DNA from: Kingdonia uniflora
Lineage: Eukaryota; Streptophyta; Magnoliopsida; Ranunculales; Circaeasteraceae
Length of the DNA stretch: 64,000 nt
Direction of reading: 5' to 3'
Assembly (NCBI GenBank): GCA_014058105.1
Contig: JACGCM010001209.1
Span: 62,001 to 126,000, forward strand
The translations under genes and the position numbers were made by a program. Below, one piece after another: positions 48,634-58,367 of the stretch. The first letter of the stretch is position 1; each line of letters begins with the position of its first letter. The notes beneath the pieces were generated by a model, which searched no databases, was not told the origin of the DNA, and saw only the letters and a list, made by a program, of their open reading frames with translations.

Positions 48634-49727
48634 CGCATAACGTCATCGTGTTTCCTCCGCAACAATCCTTTATGGGGCCAGGTGAACCACCGCGGCTCCC
48701 CATGGTTTCGTAACTGTCATTCATTCCATACTACTCAAGAACTCTTGAGTTATAGAGAAGGAGGTCATTTCGCAAAAGGAGCAAACACCATTCACTAATC
48801 TTGACTTCAAATCCATAACCAAATCCAGGAACACAACCCCCCCTTCCAAATACTACCCCAAAGACCACCTTAATAATAGCCCCCACAGGCAAGCTAGACT
48901 TTAGACAGAGAAGGACGGAGAATCGAGTCAACACAAACCGCATGTAAGTAAACAGAGAGACGAGTATGAGATATTTAAGCAACTTGCCCTGCTCCCAATC
49001 TTAAAAACCAACCAAACCTTCCACTGCTCTCCGTAATCAAAAGTCGTTGTCACAGTAAAAGAAAAACATAGCCCCTCAAGCCGAGTGACAGACCTTAAGA
49101 GAGAGAAAAAACCCAATAAATTACACGTCAAGTCTCGGTAAAACCACCAAAGTCCCAAAGTCCAAAGCCAGACACCCTAAAGAAAATTGAACTTAAGGAA
49201 CAAACAAACCACAAAACCACCCCTTAGGCCCACCTCAAAAGTAGCAGGGCCATCTTAAACAGACGCACAACCCAGTTCAGTCCAAAAGTATAAGGACCAC
49301 TCTTTTTTTTTACGATTCTGCCCCTCTAACCCTCGGTCCTCTTCTCCGATCCATCCACGTTAAACGAGCTTCCGCTATACCATCCCAATCCCTAAAGAAC
49401 GGCCAGAAACCCCAAACGTCCTCACCTGCAAGCACACAACAACACAGAAACACGAAGAAAACCAGAAAAGAAAATAAGGGATGAAATCTACTGAAGAAAA
49501 CTGGGAAAACAAAAATAGGGAAAGAGAGCTTCGCAAACCAGATCCACCAAACCAAACAAACAAACTACCAAAAACATACCCGACAGATCGAAATGGGAAG
49601 ATCTCCAGAAATTGTCACTTATAAACCATTTGCCACCAAGAAATCACACTCAAGAAATACACACCAAATATGGGGATGGAATATCGCATACAAAGGTGGG
49701 GATGTAGGGTAACGCTGGTGATGAAAT

Positions 49728-50711
49728 AGGGACGAGCAACCAACAAAAATCTAAAAGTTCTTAGTTGCCTGAGACTAACCAATTTCGATCGTTTTAGGTT
49801 TAAATCGAAAGGGTCTTAATTCCTTTGAATTAATAGTTTGGGATTAACCTAAATCAAGTTGGTCAAATTATCTAGTGTCAACTAGCAATAGAAAATTAAA
49901 GACAAGGCCAAACAAATTTAAACCCTTTGAAAAACCTTTCTCATGAGAAAAACCTACATGCCAATGTCGAATCACCCGACAGCTAAACAATCCACTATTA
50001 AAATCAAATTACAAGAGTTTGACTACTTACAGACTCGATAAACACATCTCGTGGTTACCTCTCTTCTAATCAAGCTCCTAGCAACCAATTCCACGTTCTC
50101 GCAACGCCTCGCTCCAATCTCACGTCGAATCTCCTAATCTTAAATCGCTCAAGTTCTTCAATCCAGTTCTTTAATGCATCAATTGATTGATTCAAGGTTT
50201 GAGTAATTTGATTCTCTATTGATTCTTTCAAAGACAGATTTCTCTTCACTCTAAAAAACAAGCCCTCAAAAAAATAGATTTTTCAAAAAGTGAGTTTTTT
50301 GAAAGAAAAAAAAAAGTAAGTATGTCTTAAGAAGGATAACAGAAAACACGGGCTTTGTTCAAATATAAATGCAACTGTTAAAATTTATTCGAACAAAAAT
50401 AATTCTATTCGAATACAATTCAAACTGTTACAAAATATTCGAACAACATTAAAAGTTATTCGAACAGAAGGAATCTTTCCAGTTCTATTCGAATAGAAAA
50501 TAATCTATTCGAATAAAAGTTTTGTTTTCTTTAAGGAGACATTCTTATTACTTTTTTTTATACTCTGTAAAATACATAGGCTTGACTTTTTAGAACAAAG
50601 AGTTAGAAACCCACTTACCAATTCAGAGTCAGTCAGTCCAGCTGTAGTTGCTCTGCGTGCACTCATTGACGCCGGATAACCACGAGATAATGCTGACGCC
50701 TACTCTAGACA
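49728..50711 (-). mobile_element. Copia-like LTR remnant (tentative)
   Basis: On the minus strand, from TGTCTAGAGTAGG at 50711, the sequence has the look of a plant copia LTR. It holds an AT-rich U3 with six TTCGAA motifs, a TATAAAA-like box near 50565, and a U5-like part with AGGTAACCACGAGATGTG and CTCATGAGAAAGG. The lower border is unclear (a TG near 49768 in the plus strand is possible). No internal coding sequence is attached. Confidence 0.35.
50368..50520. repeat. Cluster of TTCGAA palindromes
   Basis: Six TTCGAA sites (several as ATTCGAAT) fall within about 135 bp, spaced roughly 20-30 bp, in otherwise AT-rich DNA. Two related TTCGAAC motifs appear again at 58762 and 58833 in another LTR-like remnant. 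The cluster may be a binding array in the U3 of a retroelement. Confidence 0.6.
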
Positions 50712-51127
50712 CTAAATGAAACAAACTCCAAAATTTGATATTTCAAAATCTACCCTCACTCTCTCGCTTTTTAGACCAGACCTTCTCTCTCTAGAAGTCC
50801 TTTTAAAATATCTATTAAGTACTGGTTTGCCTTTGAGTCAGCCATCTATATTATATGCTTATTTTTTTCTTTTTTCTTTGTGTACCTCTAACAAACATAT
50901 TTTATTAGTAATTTTTCCTGAAAATTTTAAAGAAACGGAAATTAACTCTGATACACGTCCCTCATAGGGTCGTCTGCCCTGTATGACATATGTTTATTTT
51001 ATGCTTAGCTTATGCTGTTAAAGAGGTCTAATATGGGTAATTAGCAGTTTTTATTTTTTAGGTTAGTTTCTTAATTGGATAGGTCAGGGGAGATATAGTA
51101 GGAGTAATTCTAGGGAAACCTAGGTTA
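50712..51127. other. Intergenic, no recognised feature
   Basis: AT-rich sequence between the LTR-like remnant and a small TIR element. Short frames exist, for example 50716..50967, but nothing in them is recognisable. Confidence 0.4.
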
Positions 51128-51504
51128 GAGCATCAGGTGTAGCCTAGCTAAAGTATAGCTAGTAAGATGAGTTGGAAAGTGATATTTGAAAAAGTAAAAA
51201 AAAAATATACTTCTCAAAAACTACTCCATGTCAAAAGAAAAATATGACATATAAGAAGAAAAAAAGGTTAACAAAAGTAGTTTTAACTTTACCAAACACT
51301 TTCCACGTATTGATTTTAGTTATAAAAAAAAATTCCACGTAATAAAGTTGTCCAGGTGGCTACCCAATTTTTTTTCTTCTCTTACCTCATTGTTGAGGAG
51401 AGAGAGTATTGAAACCCAAAATAACTACTTGGGGAGGCTAAAAACTTAATTTTTAGCACTATCTTCTCTTTATTTTAACTATAGGGACCCTACACTAGAT
51501 GCAC
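51128..51504. mobile_element. Tourist-like MITE, 377 bp
   Basis: The ends form an imperfect inverted repeat, GAGCATCAGGTGTAG on the left and GTGCATCTAGTGTAG on the right read inward. The flanks are a 3-bp TTA duplication (51125..51127 and 51505..51507). This is the pattern of PIF/Harbinger-derived MITEs. The interior is noncoding and AT-rich. Confidence 0.6.
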
Positions 51505-51793
51505 TTATAATGGAAGAGGGTAGTGTAATCTCATCAGTTCAGTTGTTAATGAAGTTTAAGTTGTTTTAGTAGAAATTACAAGTTTTCTCTAAACCTAACA
51601 AACAACGTGGAGAATCTCGCTTCCACGTTCGTAGTCATTACATCAAACTCACTTTCCAATCTTTGTGAAAAAAATGAGATTAACAAATAAAATGCAGTGG
51701 CTTGAAAAACCACTTGTTTTATTTTGTCTATTAAGCAGTTCTCATTATGACGATAGAGATCTTGTACTGATGGCACTCAACTTGTGATTTTGT

Positions 51794-52205
51794 TTATTAA
51801 GGAGTTCCCCGTGATAACTTAGGAATGATATTAAAGTTTCTCTTTTTAATGTACTTGCTTTAATGGTTGTTCTAGGTTTTGGATCCATAATCGAACATAT
51901 CTCCACCAATCTAGTTTGTTTATGAGATTCCAAACTCCCTTTGTTTTCCTAGTGTTGAAGATTATGATGAATTGTATTTTAAAGGTGTAAAATTCAGGTC
52001 GTTTGTATGATGTTTGTTCTTTATATCATCCATCCCCAATACAAATTTCACTCGCATTCTAAATCGTTGCCGGATAACAACACTCTCTCGTGGGAGACGA
52101 AAGTTTTAAAGTGGTTGTGATGATCAAGTTGATGTGAGAAGTGAGGGAATTATGATTAGCGCAAAAACGATTAAAGTGATTTTAAAACTGTGAAACCGGA
52201 GAAAC
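51794..52205 (+). repeat. Direct repeat, copy 1 (copy 2 at 57010..58064)
   Basis: About 410 bp (TAACTTAGGAATGATATT... to ...AAACTGTGAAACCGGAGAA) recur at 57663..58064 in the same orientation with few changes. The 20 bp before it recur at 57010..57031, so copy 2 contains about 630 extra bases. The two copies lie at the same relative position in the two NLR units. Confidence 0.85.
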
Positions 52206-52226
52206 CGAGGATAAATCGGAGAAACC

Positions 52227-52592
52227 GTGGAGTTCGCCGGAGATCATACACCTTCTGTCCACATTCAATGACTTAAGCTTAGCGTATATGTTTTAGTGTC
52301 TTGGGGTGTCTCTAACCCCCTATGTGTTTGTAATATGCATGCGATAGCTGTTAGCCTTCTAAACTTTGTAGCTTTTGTTTAATCAATATATCTTTTGCTT
52401 AGAGAAAAAAGAAAAGAAAAGGTAGCCGGTAGGATGAGCCACATTAAAACCTCCATAAAAAAACAAAGTAGTTGAGTTACCAAGGCCAAAAAAAAAAGAT
52501 TAAAATTGTATACAGACATCTTTTTCTTTGAAGGGAAAAACGAGAAAACTTTGTAACAAAGTAGTTGAATTACAAAGGCACAAAACTGGAAT
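52227..52592 (+). pseudogene. Relic of a second PFK copy (introns 9 and 12)
   Basis: 52227..52454 matches PFK intron 9 (25302..25526), and 52459..52592 matches PFK intron 12 (27260..27397). Both are in order and on the same strand, immediately before the NLR2 promoter. Exons 10-12 are missing, and the exon 13 region is also missing before the NLR flank begins. This is what a heavily deleted copy of the PFK 3' half would leave. Confidence 0.6.
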
Positions 52593-52769
52593 CACAATTA
52601 ACTTCATAACTATGTAATCAATCACGTAATTTTGTTTAGTTTATTCATTAAAATATTAGTTGTGTCCTGAAAGCCAAGAATGAGTCGTTTAAGGAAACTG
52701 AAATCAAAGTTTACAACTTTTATCTGCATTTTCTGATTTACTTCATCGTCCATTTCCAATTCTCAAGAT

Positions 52770-55700
52770 ATGGCTGCGGCGAGTGTTTCCATGGTTTTGA
52801 ACCAACTGGGCGCTTTTCTCCTGCAGGAGATCGAGAAAGAAGTGAGAATGGTAGTGGATGTCAAGGAAGAGATTGAAAAACTGCGCTCAACATTGATAGC
52901 CATCCAAGCTGTTCTTCATGATGCTGACAGAAAACAAGTTCAAGACCAGCGAGTGAAGGTCTGGTTGGAGAGGCTCAAGGAAGTCATTTATGAAATCGAG
53001 GACATATTGGACAAGTGGAACACCAAAATTATTCAATCTAAAATCAAAACTCAGTCCAAAGATAAGAAGGTATGTTCCCATTTGTTCTACCCTTGCTTTT
53101 GTTTAAAAAATAGTGTTCTTTTACGTCATACTGTGGGACGAAAGATTAAGAGAATAAGGGAAAAACTCGATTCTATTGCCAGTGATAAGAATAACTATGG
53201 CCTTGCAAATGGTATGCCACCCGAGGTACCACGACAAAGGACAAGTTGTGTGGTAAATGTATCAGAGGTCTATGGTCGTGATAAGGATAGAGATATCCTA
53301 GTTGGTATGTTGTTGAGCGAGAGTAGTCACCATGAAAATAGGGTTCCAGTCATCTCCTTAGTCGGAATGGGTGGACTTGGCAAGACTACTCTCGCCCAAC
53401 TGGTTTTAAAAGACACAAAAATTGTGAACCGCTTCAAAAAGACAGTGTGGGTGTGTGTATCTGAACCTTTTGACTTGGCAAGGATTGCCAAAGCCATCGT
53501 TGAAGCCTTTGGAGTGGAGGTCCCAAGCAATATTGAATGGAACACTTTACACTGTCTTTTGTCCGACACTCTCAAAGATAAGCTATTTATTCTTGTTCTG
53601 GACGACGTTTGGACGGAGGATCACAATCAATGGAGACCATTAAAACTCTCTCTTGATGGTGGTGCACCAGGAAGTAGAATCCTAGTCACCACACGCAACG
53701 AAGGAGTAGCATCTATGATGGACTCGACTTCCCATCAGTTGATAGGGTTGACTGAGGAGGATAGTTGGTCATTGTTTAGTTTTGCCGCATCATTGAGAAT
53801 GAAACATGAAGACTATAGAAAGTTTGAAGAAATTGGAAAGGCAATTACAAAAAAGTGCAAAGGTGTGCCTCTCTTCATACAGGCTATAGGAAGTCTCTTG
53901 CGAAACAAAAGCAAATTAAAAGAATGGGAACAGGTCTTGGATAGCGAGACATGGAATTTACCAGAGATTGTAAAAGATGTCTTACCTGCTTTATTGTTAA
54001 GCTATTATGATTTGCCTTCATCTTGGAAACCATGTTTTACATACAGTGCTATATTCCCGAAAGATTACAAACTTAAAAAGGATGAGTTAATCAAGTTGTG
54101 GATGGCACATGGTTTTCTTTACTCGACTCAGAACAAAGAAATGGAAGAAGTTGGTGAGGAGTATTTCGATGGTATAGTTTCACGTTCACTATTCCAAGAT
54201 TTACAAACAGATGAAGATGGCAATGTATATTCTTGCAAGATGCATGATCTTGTCCATGATTTTGTGCAATTTCTCACGAAGAACGAAACATTAATAGTTG
54301 AGAGAAATGATATAACTTTTGACAATGGAAAGTTACGTCATCTAAATGCACGAAATTTGGATGATACAAGGGCTACTCTTTCTTCCATTCACAACACATC
54401 TCTTAGGTCGCTTAATTTGAAATTTGATGGGCTGGATGGTAACATCTTTCCACTCTGGACATGCCTTCGGTCGTTGGATTTAAGCTACAATTTCTATATT
54501 AAAAAACTTCCTAATGAGATAGGGGAATTGATACATCTAAGGTATCTGGACTTGTCAAGGACATGGGTGGAGAAGTTACCTAATAGTTTGAGTAATCTGT
54601 GTAATCTGCAGACCTTGAAACTCAACGAATGTCTTTTTCTTCGTGAACTACCTGCAACTATGGGGAATATGATTAGCTTAAGACATCTCGAAATTTATGA
54701 TACGAAGTCATTGATATCCTTACCTGAAGGAATAGAGAGGTTAACTTCCCTCCGTTCATTAAGTAAGTTCATCGTAAGCGAAGGAGGTAAGCTTGGAGAT
54801 CTAAAAGGCCTAAACTTGATCCAGGGGAGCATAGAAATAAGTGGGTTGCGGAGAGTGAAATCTGTGAATGAAGCTAAGGAAGTACATTTGGCAAATAAGC
54901 GAGGCATCCATGCACTAGCATTGGATTTTGGGTCCGATGTTAGAAGTTTTGTAGATATAAGTGAAGGTGATAAAGAGAAGACGGAGGGTGTGTTGGAAGG
55001 ACTCCAACCACATCCAAAGTTGGAGGAACTCAAGATAAATGGTTACCCTGGCTCCAAGTTACCAAGCTGGATGATTCTATTTTCGGAACTCCGTGTATTA
55101 GAGCTAATAAATTTAACTCGGTGCACAACATTGCCTTCACTGGGGAGACTACCATTGCTTGAGGTGCTCAAAATTGAAGGAATGATATCTGTAAGACGAT
55201 TAGGTCTGGATTTTCTGGGTATTTCAGATATTGAAGAGGAAGATGATGATGCTACTTCTTCCATAAACAGAGAAAAATTAGTAGTTTTCCCCAAGTTAAT
55301 TCATCTCGAATTAAAGGGAATGATTATGTTGGAGGAGTGGGTGTTACCATTTGAAAGAAGTGATAAATTACAGATCATGCCACGTCTCCGAAAACTACAT
55401 ATTGGTCGGTCCTACAAATTGAAGGTGCTGCCTGCTCTTGGAAGACTAGAATCGCTGGAAGAGCTAACTATAGATGGATTGCATTCACTCAAGCGCATAG
55501 GCCCCGAATTCTTTGGAATTTCAGATGAGGATATTGTGAAGGGTACAAGTGGATCGAGCAGTACAGAATCAGTACCAATAATTGTATTCCCAAAGTTGAA
55601 GAAACTCAAATTCTCCTGGATGAAAGAGTGGGAAGAATGGGAGATGATGATGCCCAGTTGGAGAGAAGATGTCAGTTTCGTCATGCCATGTCTCAAGGAA

Positions 55701-55877
55701 TTTGAACTTTTGTTATGCAAGAAGCTAAAGGTGGTTCCACACAACATCTTCTCTTATCAACCAGTGAAGGAACGCATAGAAGGCTGCCCACAATTGAATC
55801 AACGTTCAAGGAGGAATCAAATCATAAGAAGGAGAGAAGTTGGAGAAAGGTATGCAAACCCATGTCTTATGTCTTAA
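52770..55877 (+). CDS. CC-NBS-LRR disease resistance protein NLR2, intact
   Basis: A single 1035-codon ORF encodes an RGA-type CNL, an intracellular receptor that senses pathogen effectors and triggers cell-death defence. Domains: Rx_N coiled coil (about 5-90, with EIEDILDKW in place of EDVID), NB-ARC with P-loop GMGGLGKTT (199-207), kinase-2 LFILVLDDVW (272-281), RNBS-B GSRILVTTR (301-309), a GLPL variant GVPLFI (365-370) and MHDLVHDF (491-498). About 20 LRRs follow from 520 to 1000, such as LRYLDLSRTWVEKLPNSL. RNBS-D reads CFTYSAIFPKDY, with Ser where Cys is usual. A donor GTATGC at about 55849 could splice to an acceptor near 56400, ending the protein a few residues earlier (GERF). The ORF is otherwise intact and unlike its neighbour NLR1 shows no lesion. 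Confidence 0.93.
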   Translation: MAAASVSMVLNQLGAFLLQEIEKEVRMVVDVKEEIEKLRSTLIAIQAVLHDADRKQVQDQRVKVWLERLKEVIYEIEDILDKWNTKIIQSKIKTQSKDKKVCSHLFYPCFCLKNSVLLRHTVGRKIKRIREKLDSIASDKNNYGLANGMPPEVPRQRTSCVVNVSEVYGRDKDRDILVGMLLSESSHHENRVPVISLVGMGGLGKTTLAQLVLKDTKIVNRFKKTVWVCVSEPFDLARIAKAIVEAFGVEVPSNIEWNTLHCLLSDTLKDKLFILVLDDVWTEDHNQWRPLKLSLDGGAPGSRILVTTRNEGVASMMDSTSHQLIGLTEEDSWSLFSFAASLRMKHEDYRKFEEIGKAITKKCKGVPLFIQAIGSLLRNKSKLKEWEQVLDSETWNLPEIVKDVLPALLLSYYDLPSSWKPCFTYSAIFPKDYKLKKDELIKLWMAHGFLYSTQNKEMEEVGEEYFDGIVSRSLFQDLQTDEDGNVYSCKMHDLVHDFVQFLTKNETLIVERNDITFDNGKLRHLNARNLDDTRATLSSIHNTSLRSLNLKFDGLDGNIFPLWTCLRSLDLSYNFYIKKLPNEIGELIHLRYLDLSRTWVEKLPNSLSNLCNLQTLKLNECLFLRELPATMGNMISLRHLEIYDTKSLISLPEGIERLTSLRSLSKFIVSEGGKLGDLKGLNLIQGSIEISGLRRVKSVNEAKEVHLANKRGIHALALDFGSDVRSFVDISEGDKEKTEGVLEGLQPHPKLEELKINGYPGSKLPSWMILFSELRVLELINLTRCTTLPSLGRLPLLEVLKIEGMISVRRLGLDFLGISDIEEEDDDATSSINREKLVVFPKLIHLELKGMIMLEEWVLPFERSDKLQIMPRLRKLHIGRSYKLKVLPALGRLESLEELTIDGLHSLKRIGPEFFGISDEDIVKGTSGSSSTESVPIIVFPKLKKLKFSWMKEWEEWEMMMPSWREDVSFVMPCLKEFELLLCKKLKVVPHNIFSYQPVKERIEGCPQLNQRSRRNQIIRRREVGERYANPCLMS
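53364..53385 (+). promoter_or_regulatory. Candidate miR482/2118 target site in NLR2 P-loop
   Basis: The bases are identical to the site in NLR1 (32823..32844), coding for the GMGGLGKT P-loop. As there, they are nearly complementary to miR482/2118 family members. Regulation is inferred from the known behaviour of that family on NBS-LRR transcripts. Confidence 0.55.
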
Positions 55878-56995
55878 TCAATCAATTTTTATTTTATTTT
55901 ATTCAGCTTCTCCTCCCCTAATTATACCTTTATTTATTATCTCAGTCTCAATTTATAGTTATAATCGAAGAGGGGATCATTCTGATGATGATGACTTCAC
56001 GCCAACCAAATCCTTACAAGGTGAGCTTTCCTTTTCGCCTCAGTTTTCTTGAAATATCAATAGGAACTAGTTTATTTGTTCAACAATCTTCTTGAATGGG
56101 AGAACCGGAGAAGCCTTAGAAACAAAAAAGTGAGTAAAGTAAATGTAAGAGTTAAGTTACACCCTAAATTTGATCTTACATGGATTTGGCTCTAAAAAAT
56201 GAAGGCGAGACTGGAAATAATTACAGACTGTAAACTTGTCCCTGGCAGTAGTATGAACGATTTAAACTTATCAATAGAACCGATTATTGTCCATGTTACT
56301 TACATTATAACTGGAAATAATCACTTACTGTAAACTTTGTAACAGTTCGTTTGTTTTGATAGTTCGCCTTTACCACTAATTTTAACTTTCTTTGAATATA
56401 GGTTTTAAGTCCCCTCCAACAGAGTTTGCAGGCTCAGAGAACTTGTGCTATGAGTTTTGCCATAACCTGCTTCCATTTGAGACAGTAAAAACACAACACT
56501 CAACAAGTAGAAGTATCCATGATGTCCTTGTGCAAACAAAGAGGCGGGGAACAGTAAATATTCATAAGCTTGTCATTTTATCTGTGTTATTTACACTAGT
56601 TTTCTATTGATCAAAGAGCTTCTCAAAACCGTTTTTTTTTTTTTACTAAAAAATATTTTGTTCTGTTATGGTAGGATGCAACCTGCGCTAACAATTTTAA
56701 GACTATCAAAAAGGTTTCTGTGCTGATGCAGACAACGAAGGGGATTGATAGAATGTGCTCTATATAAGATGTAGTGGCATTAGCAAATACCTTGGGATAG
56801 AGGTGAGGTTTTATGCTGTTTGTGTTTTCCATCTATTATATCTCATCAATTTTGTTTCAATGGGCAGCTTTCAGACTAACTGGTTTCCTCACTTTGTATC
56901 TTCTTATTTTACTTATAATTTTTATTATGGATTACGTAATGTTATAGCTCCTGAGTAGATTCCCCCAAATATATTCAGTAATCTAACTGACGCCG
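55878..56995 (+). other. NLR2 3' flank with a second PFK exon 5 relic
   Basis: This holds the NLR2 3' UTR (possible intron about 55849..56400) and is colinear with 39456..39596 plus 42260..43187. At 56744..56815 lies a diverged copy of the end of PFK exon 5 and the start of intron 5 (22948..23020). The translated end [11 protein letters not shown] parallels [11 protein letters not shown], including the GAG|GTGAGGTTTTA splice junction. Confidence 0.65.
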
Positions 56996-57009
56996 TCTAC
57001 ATTTTATGG

Positions 57010-58064
57010 TTTATTAAGGAGTTCCCAGTGACGATCAAAGTCTCCATGAATAAGAGATTTGAATGATCCTGAATTTTAAGAATCCTTGAAAGACTCCATA
57101 TGGCTAGATTGGATTCAGTGAGAGCAGATGCCATGAGCGGAGAAGGGTAAGGCCCTATAATAGCATTGTTGTCGGTGCTCACAATGTATCTTAACTGTGT
57201 GCTTCATTCTGGTTAGAAAGCTCTCTCTATTCTTTCAATTTATAAATGAAAACGATTTCTCTTATTTTCAGGGAGCAACCTCATCCTTTGTACTTTAATT
57301 TGGCATATAGACACTAGTTCCACATTGAGGGAGTCTAGGTACCGTGACTGAGACTTTCCGAATGGAATGTGTTGTGAGGATAAGAGAGGGGAACCCGCCA
57401 ACCTAAGCCATCGGTTTCGGTTTCGGTTCCTCGATAAGAGAAGCTGCAAAAACCAAACCGAGCCGAGAAGAGACATCTTTATACCAAACCCTACGGTCAT
57501 GACCTCTCTCACCTACTTTTTCTTTATTACCTCCTACCTCCTCTTAGTTCATTGATGGTGAGCAATTCTCAATATCATATTTAAAGTTGAAGGACGGAAT
57601 CGAAGCCGAGAACTCCAATGATGAATCGTCATTCATTTTCAAAGAGGAGAAGCATGGATGAATAACTTAGGAATGATATTCAAGTTTCTCTTTTTAATGT
57701 ACTTACTTTAATGGTTGTTCTAGGTTTTGGATCCATAATCGAACAGATCTCCACCAATCTACTTTGTTTATGAGATTCCAAACTTGTTTCGAAACTCCCT
57801 TTGTTCTCATAGTGTTGAAGATTATGATGAATTGTATTTTAAAGGTGTAAAATTCAGGTCGTTTGTATGATGTTTGTTCTTTATATCATCTATCCCCAAT
57901 ACAAATTTCACTTGCATTCTAAATCGTTGCCAGATAACAACTCTCTCAGGGAAACGAAAATTTTAAAGTGGTTGTGATGATCAAGTTGATGTGAGAAGTG
58001 AGGGAAGTATGATTAGTGCAAAAACGATTAAAGTGATTTTAAAACTGTGAAACCGGAGAAGCCG
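57010..58064 (+). repeat. Direct repeat, copy 2, with a 630-bp internal insertion
   Basis: Outer parts match 51794..52205. The extra 57032..57662 has no clear terminal repeats. On its minus strand, 57182..56997 encodes a stretch (ALTESNLAIWSLSRILKIQDHSNLLFME) that faintly resembles a LINE RNase H domain. This is not enough to classify it. Confidence 0.7.
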
Positions 58065-58198
58065 GAACTAATGGTTCGGTTTCTAAAGCTATCGGTTTGG
58101 TTCTTGTTTCCAGTTCTTCATATATTTGTTTTAAGTGGTAGAATGCATGCATTTTTTTAGTGATTTAAAAACTGTAATACACCTGTTTTATGATATAG

Positions 58199-58367
58199 AC
58201 TCCACTTGGTATACGGAAATGTTTGTGCAGAAACATTTATAGTGATTTAAAAACTGAAAACTATTAGATTAATGTTTCTTGCTAAGCATGCAGTGGCCAG
58301 CAGTTGTTTAAATCATCGAAAATGAATGATTCCTATTACAAACATTTCCAAATGTACCAAGCGGAGA
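58199..58367. mobile_element. Small MITE with inverted repeats, 169 bp
   Basis: Left end ACTCCACTTGGTATACGGAA and right end, read inward, TCTCCGCTTGGTACATTTGG are inverted copies, followed inward by GGAAATGTTTGT on both sides and then GATTTAAA-type blocks. The interior is noncoding. The target duplication is not clear, so the superfamily is left open. Confidence 0.55.

Larger units (their letters stand above)
43188..49718 (-). mobile_element. 6.5-kb L1-type LINE, full length but mutated
   Basis: The element lies on the minus strand. Its 3' end is an A-rich tail (T-run at 43188..43208) and it is flanked by a perfect 9-bp duplication TGATGAAAT (43179..43187 and 49719..49727). Going from the 5' end: about 1 kb of leader, ORF1 with a DUF4283-type domain, then ORF2 with endonuclease, reverse transcriptase, zinc-binding and RNase H parts. 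It inserted into the NLR1 downstream flank: the sequence left of it matches the NLR2 flank up to the target site. Confidence 0.87.
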
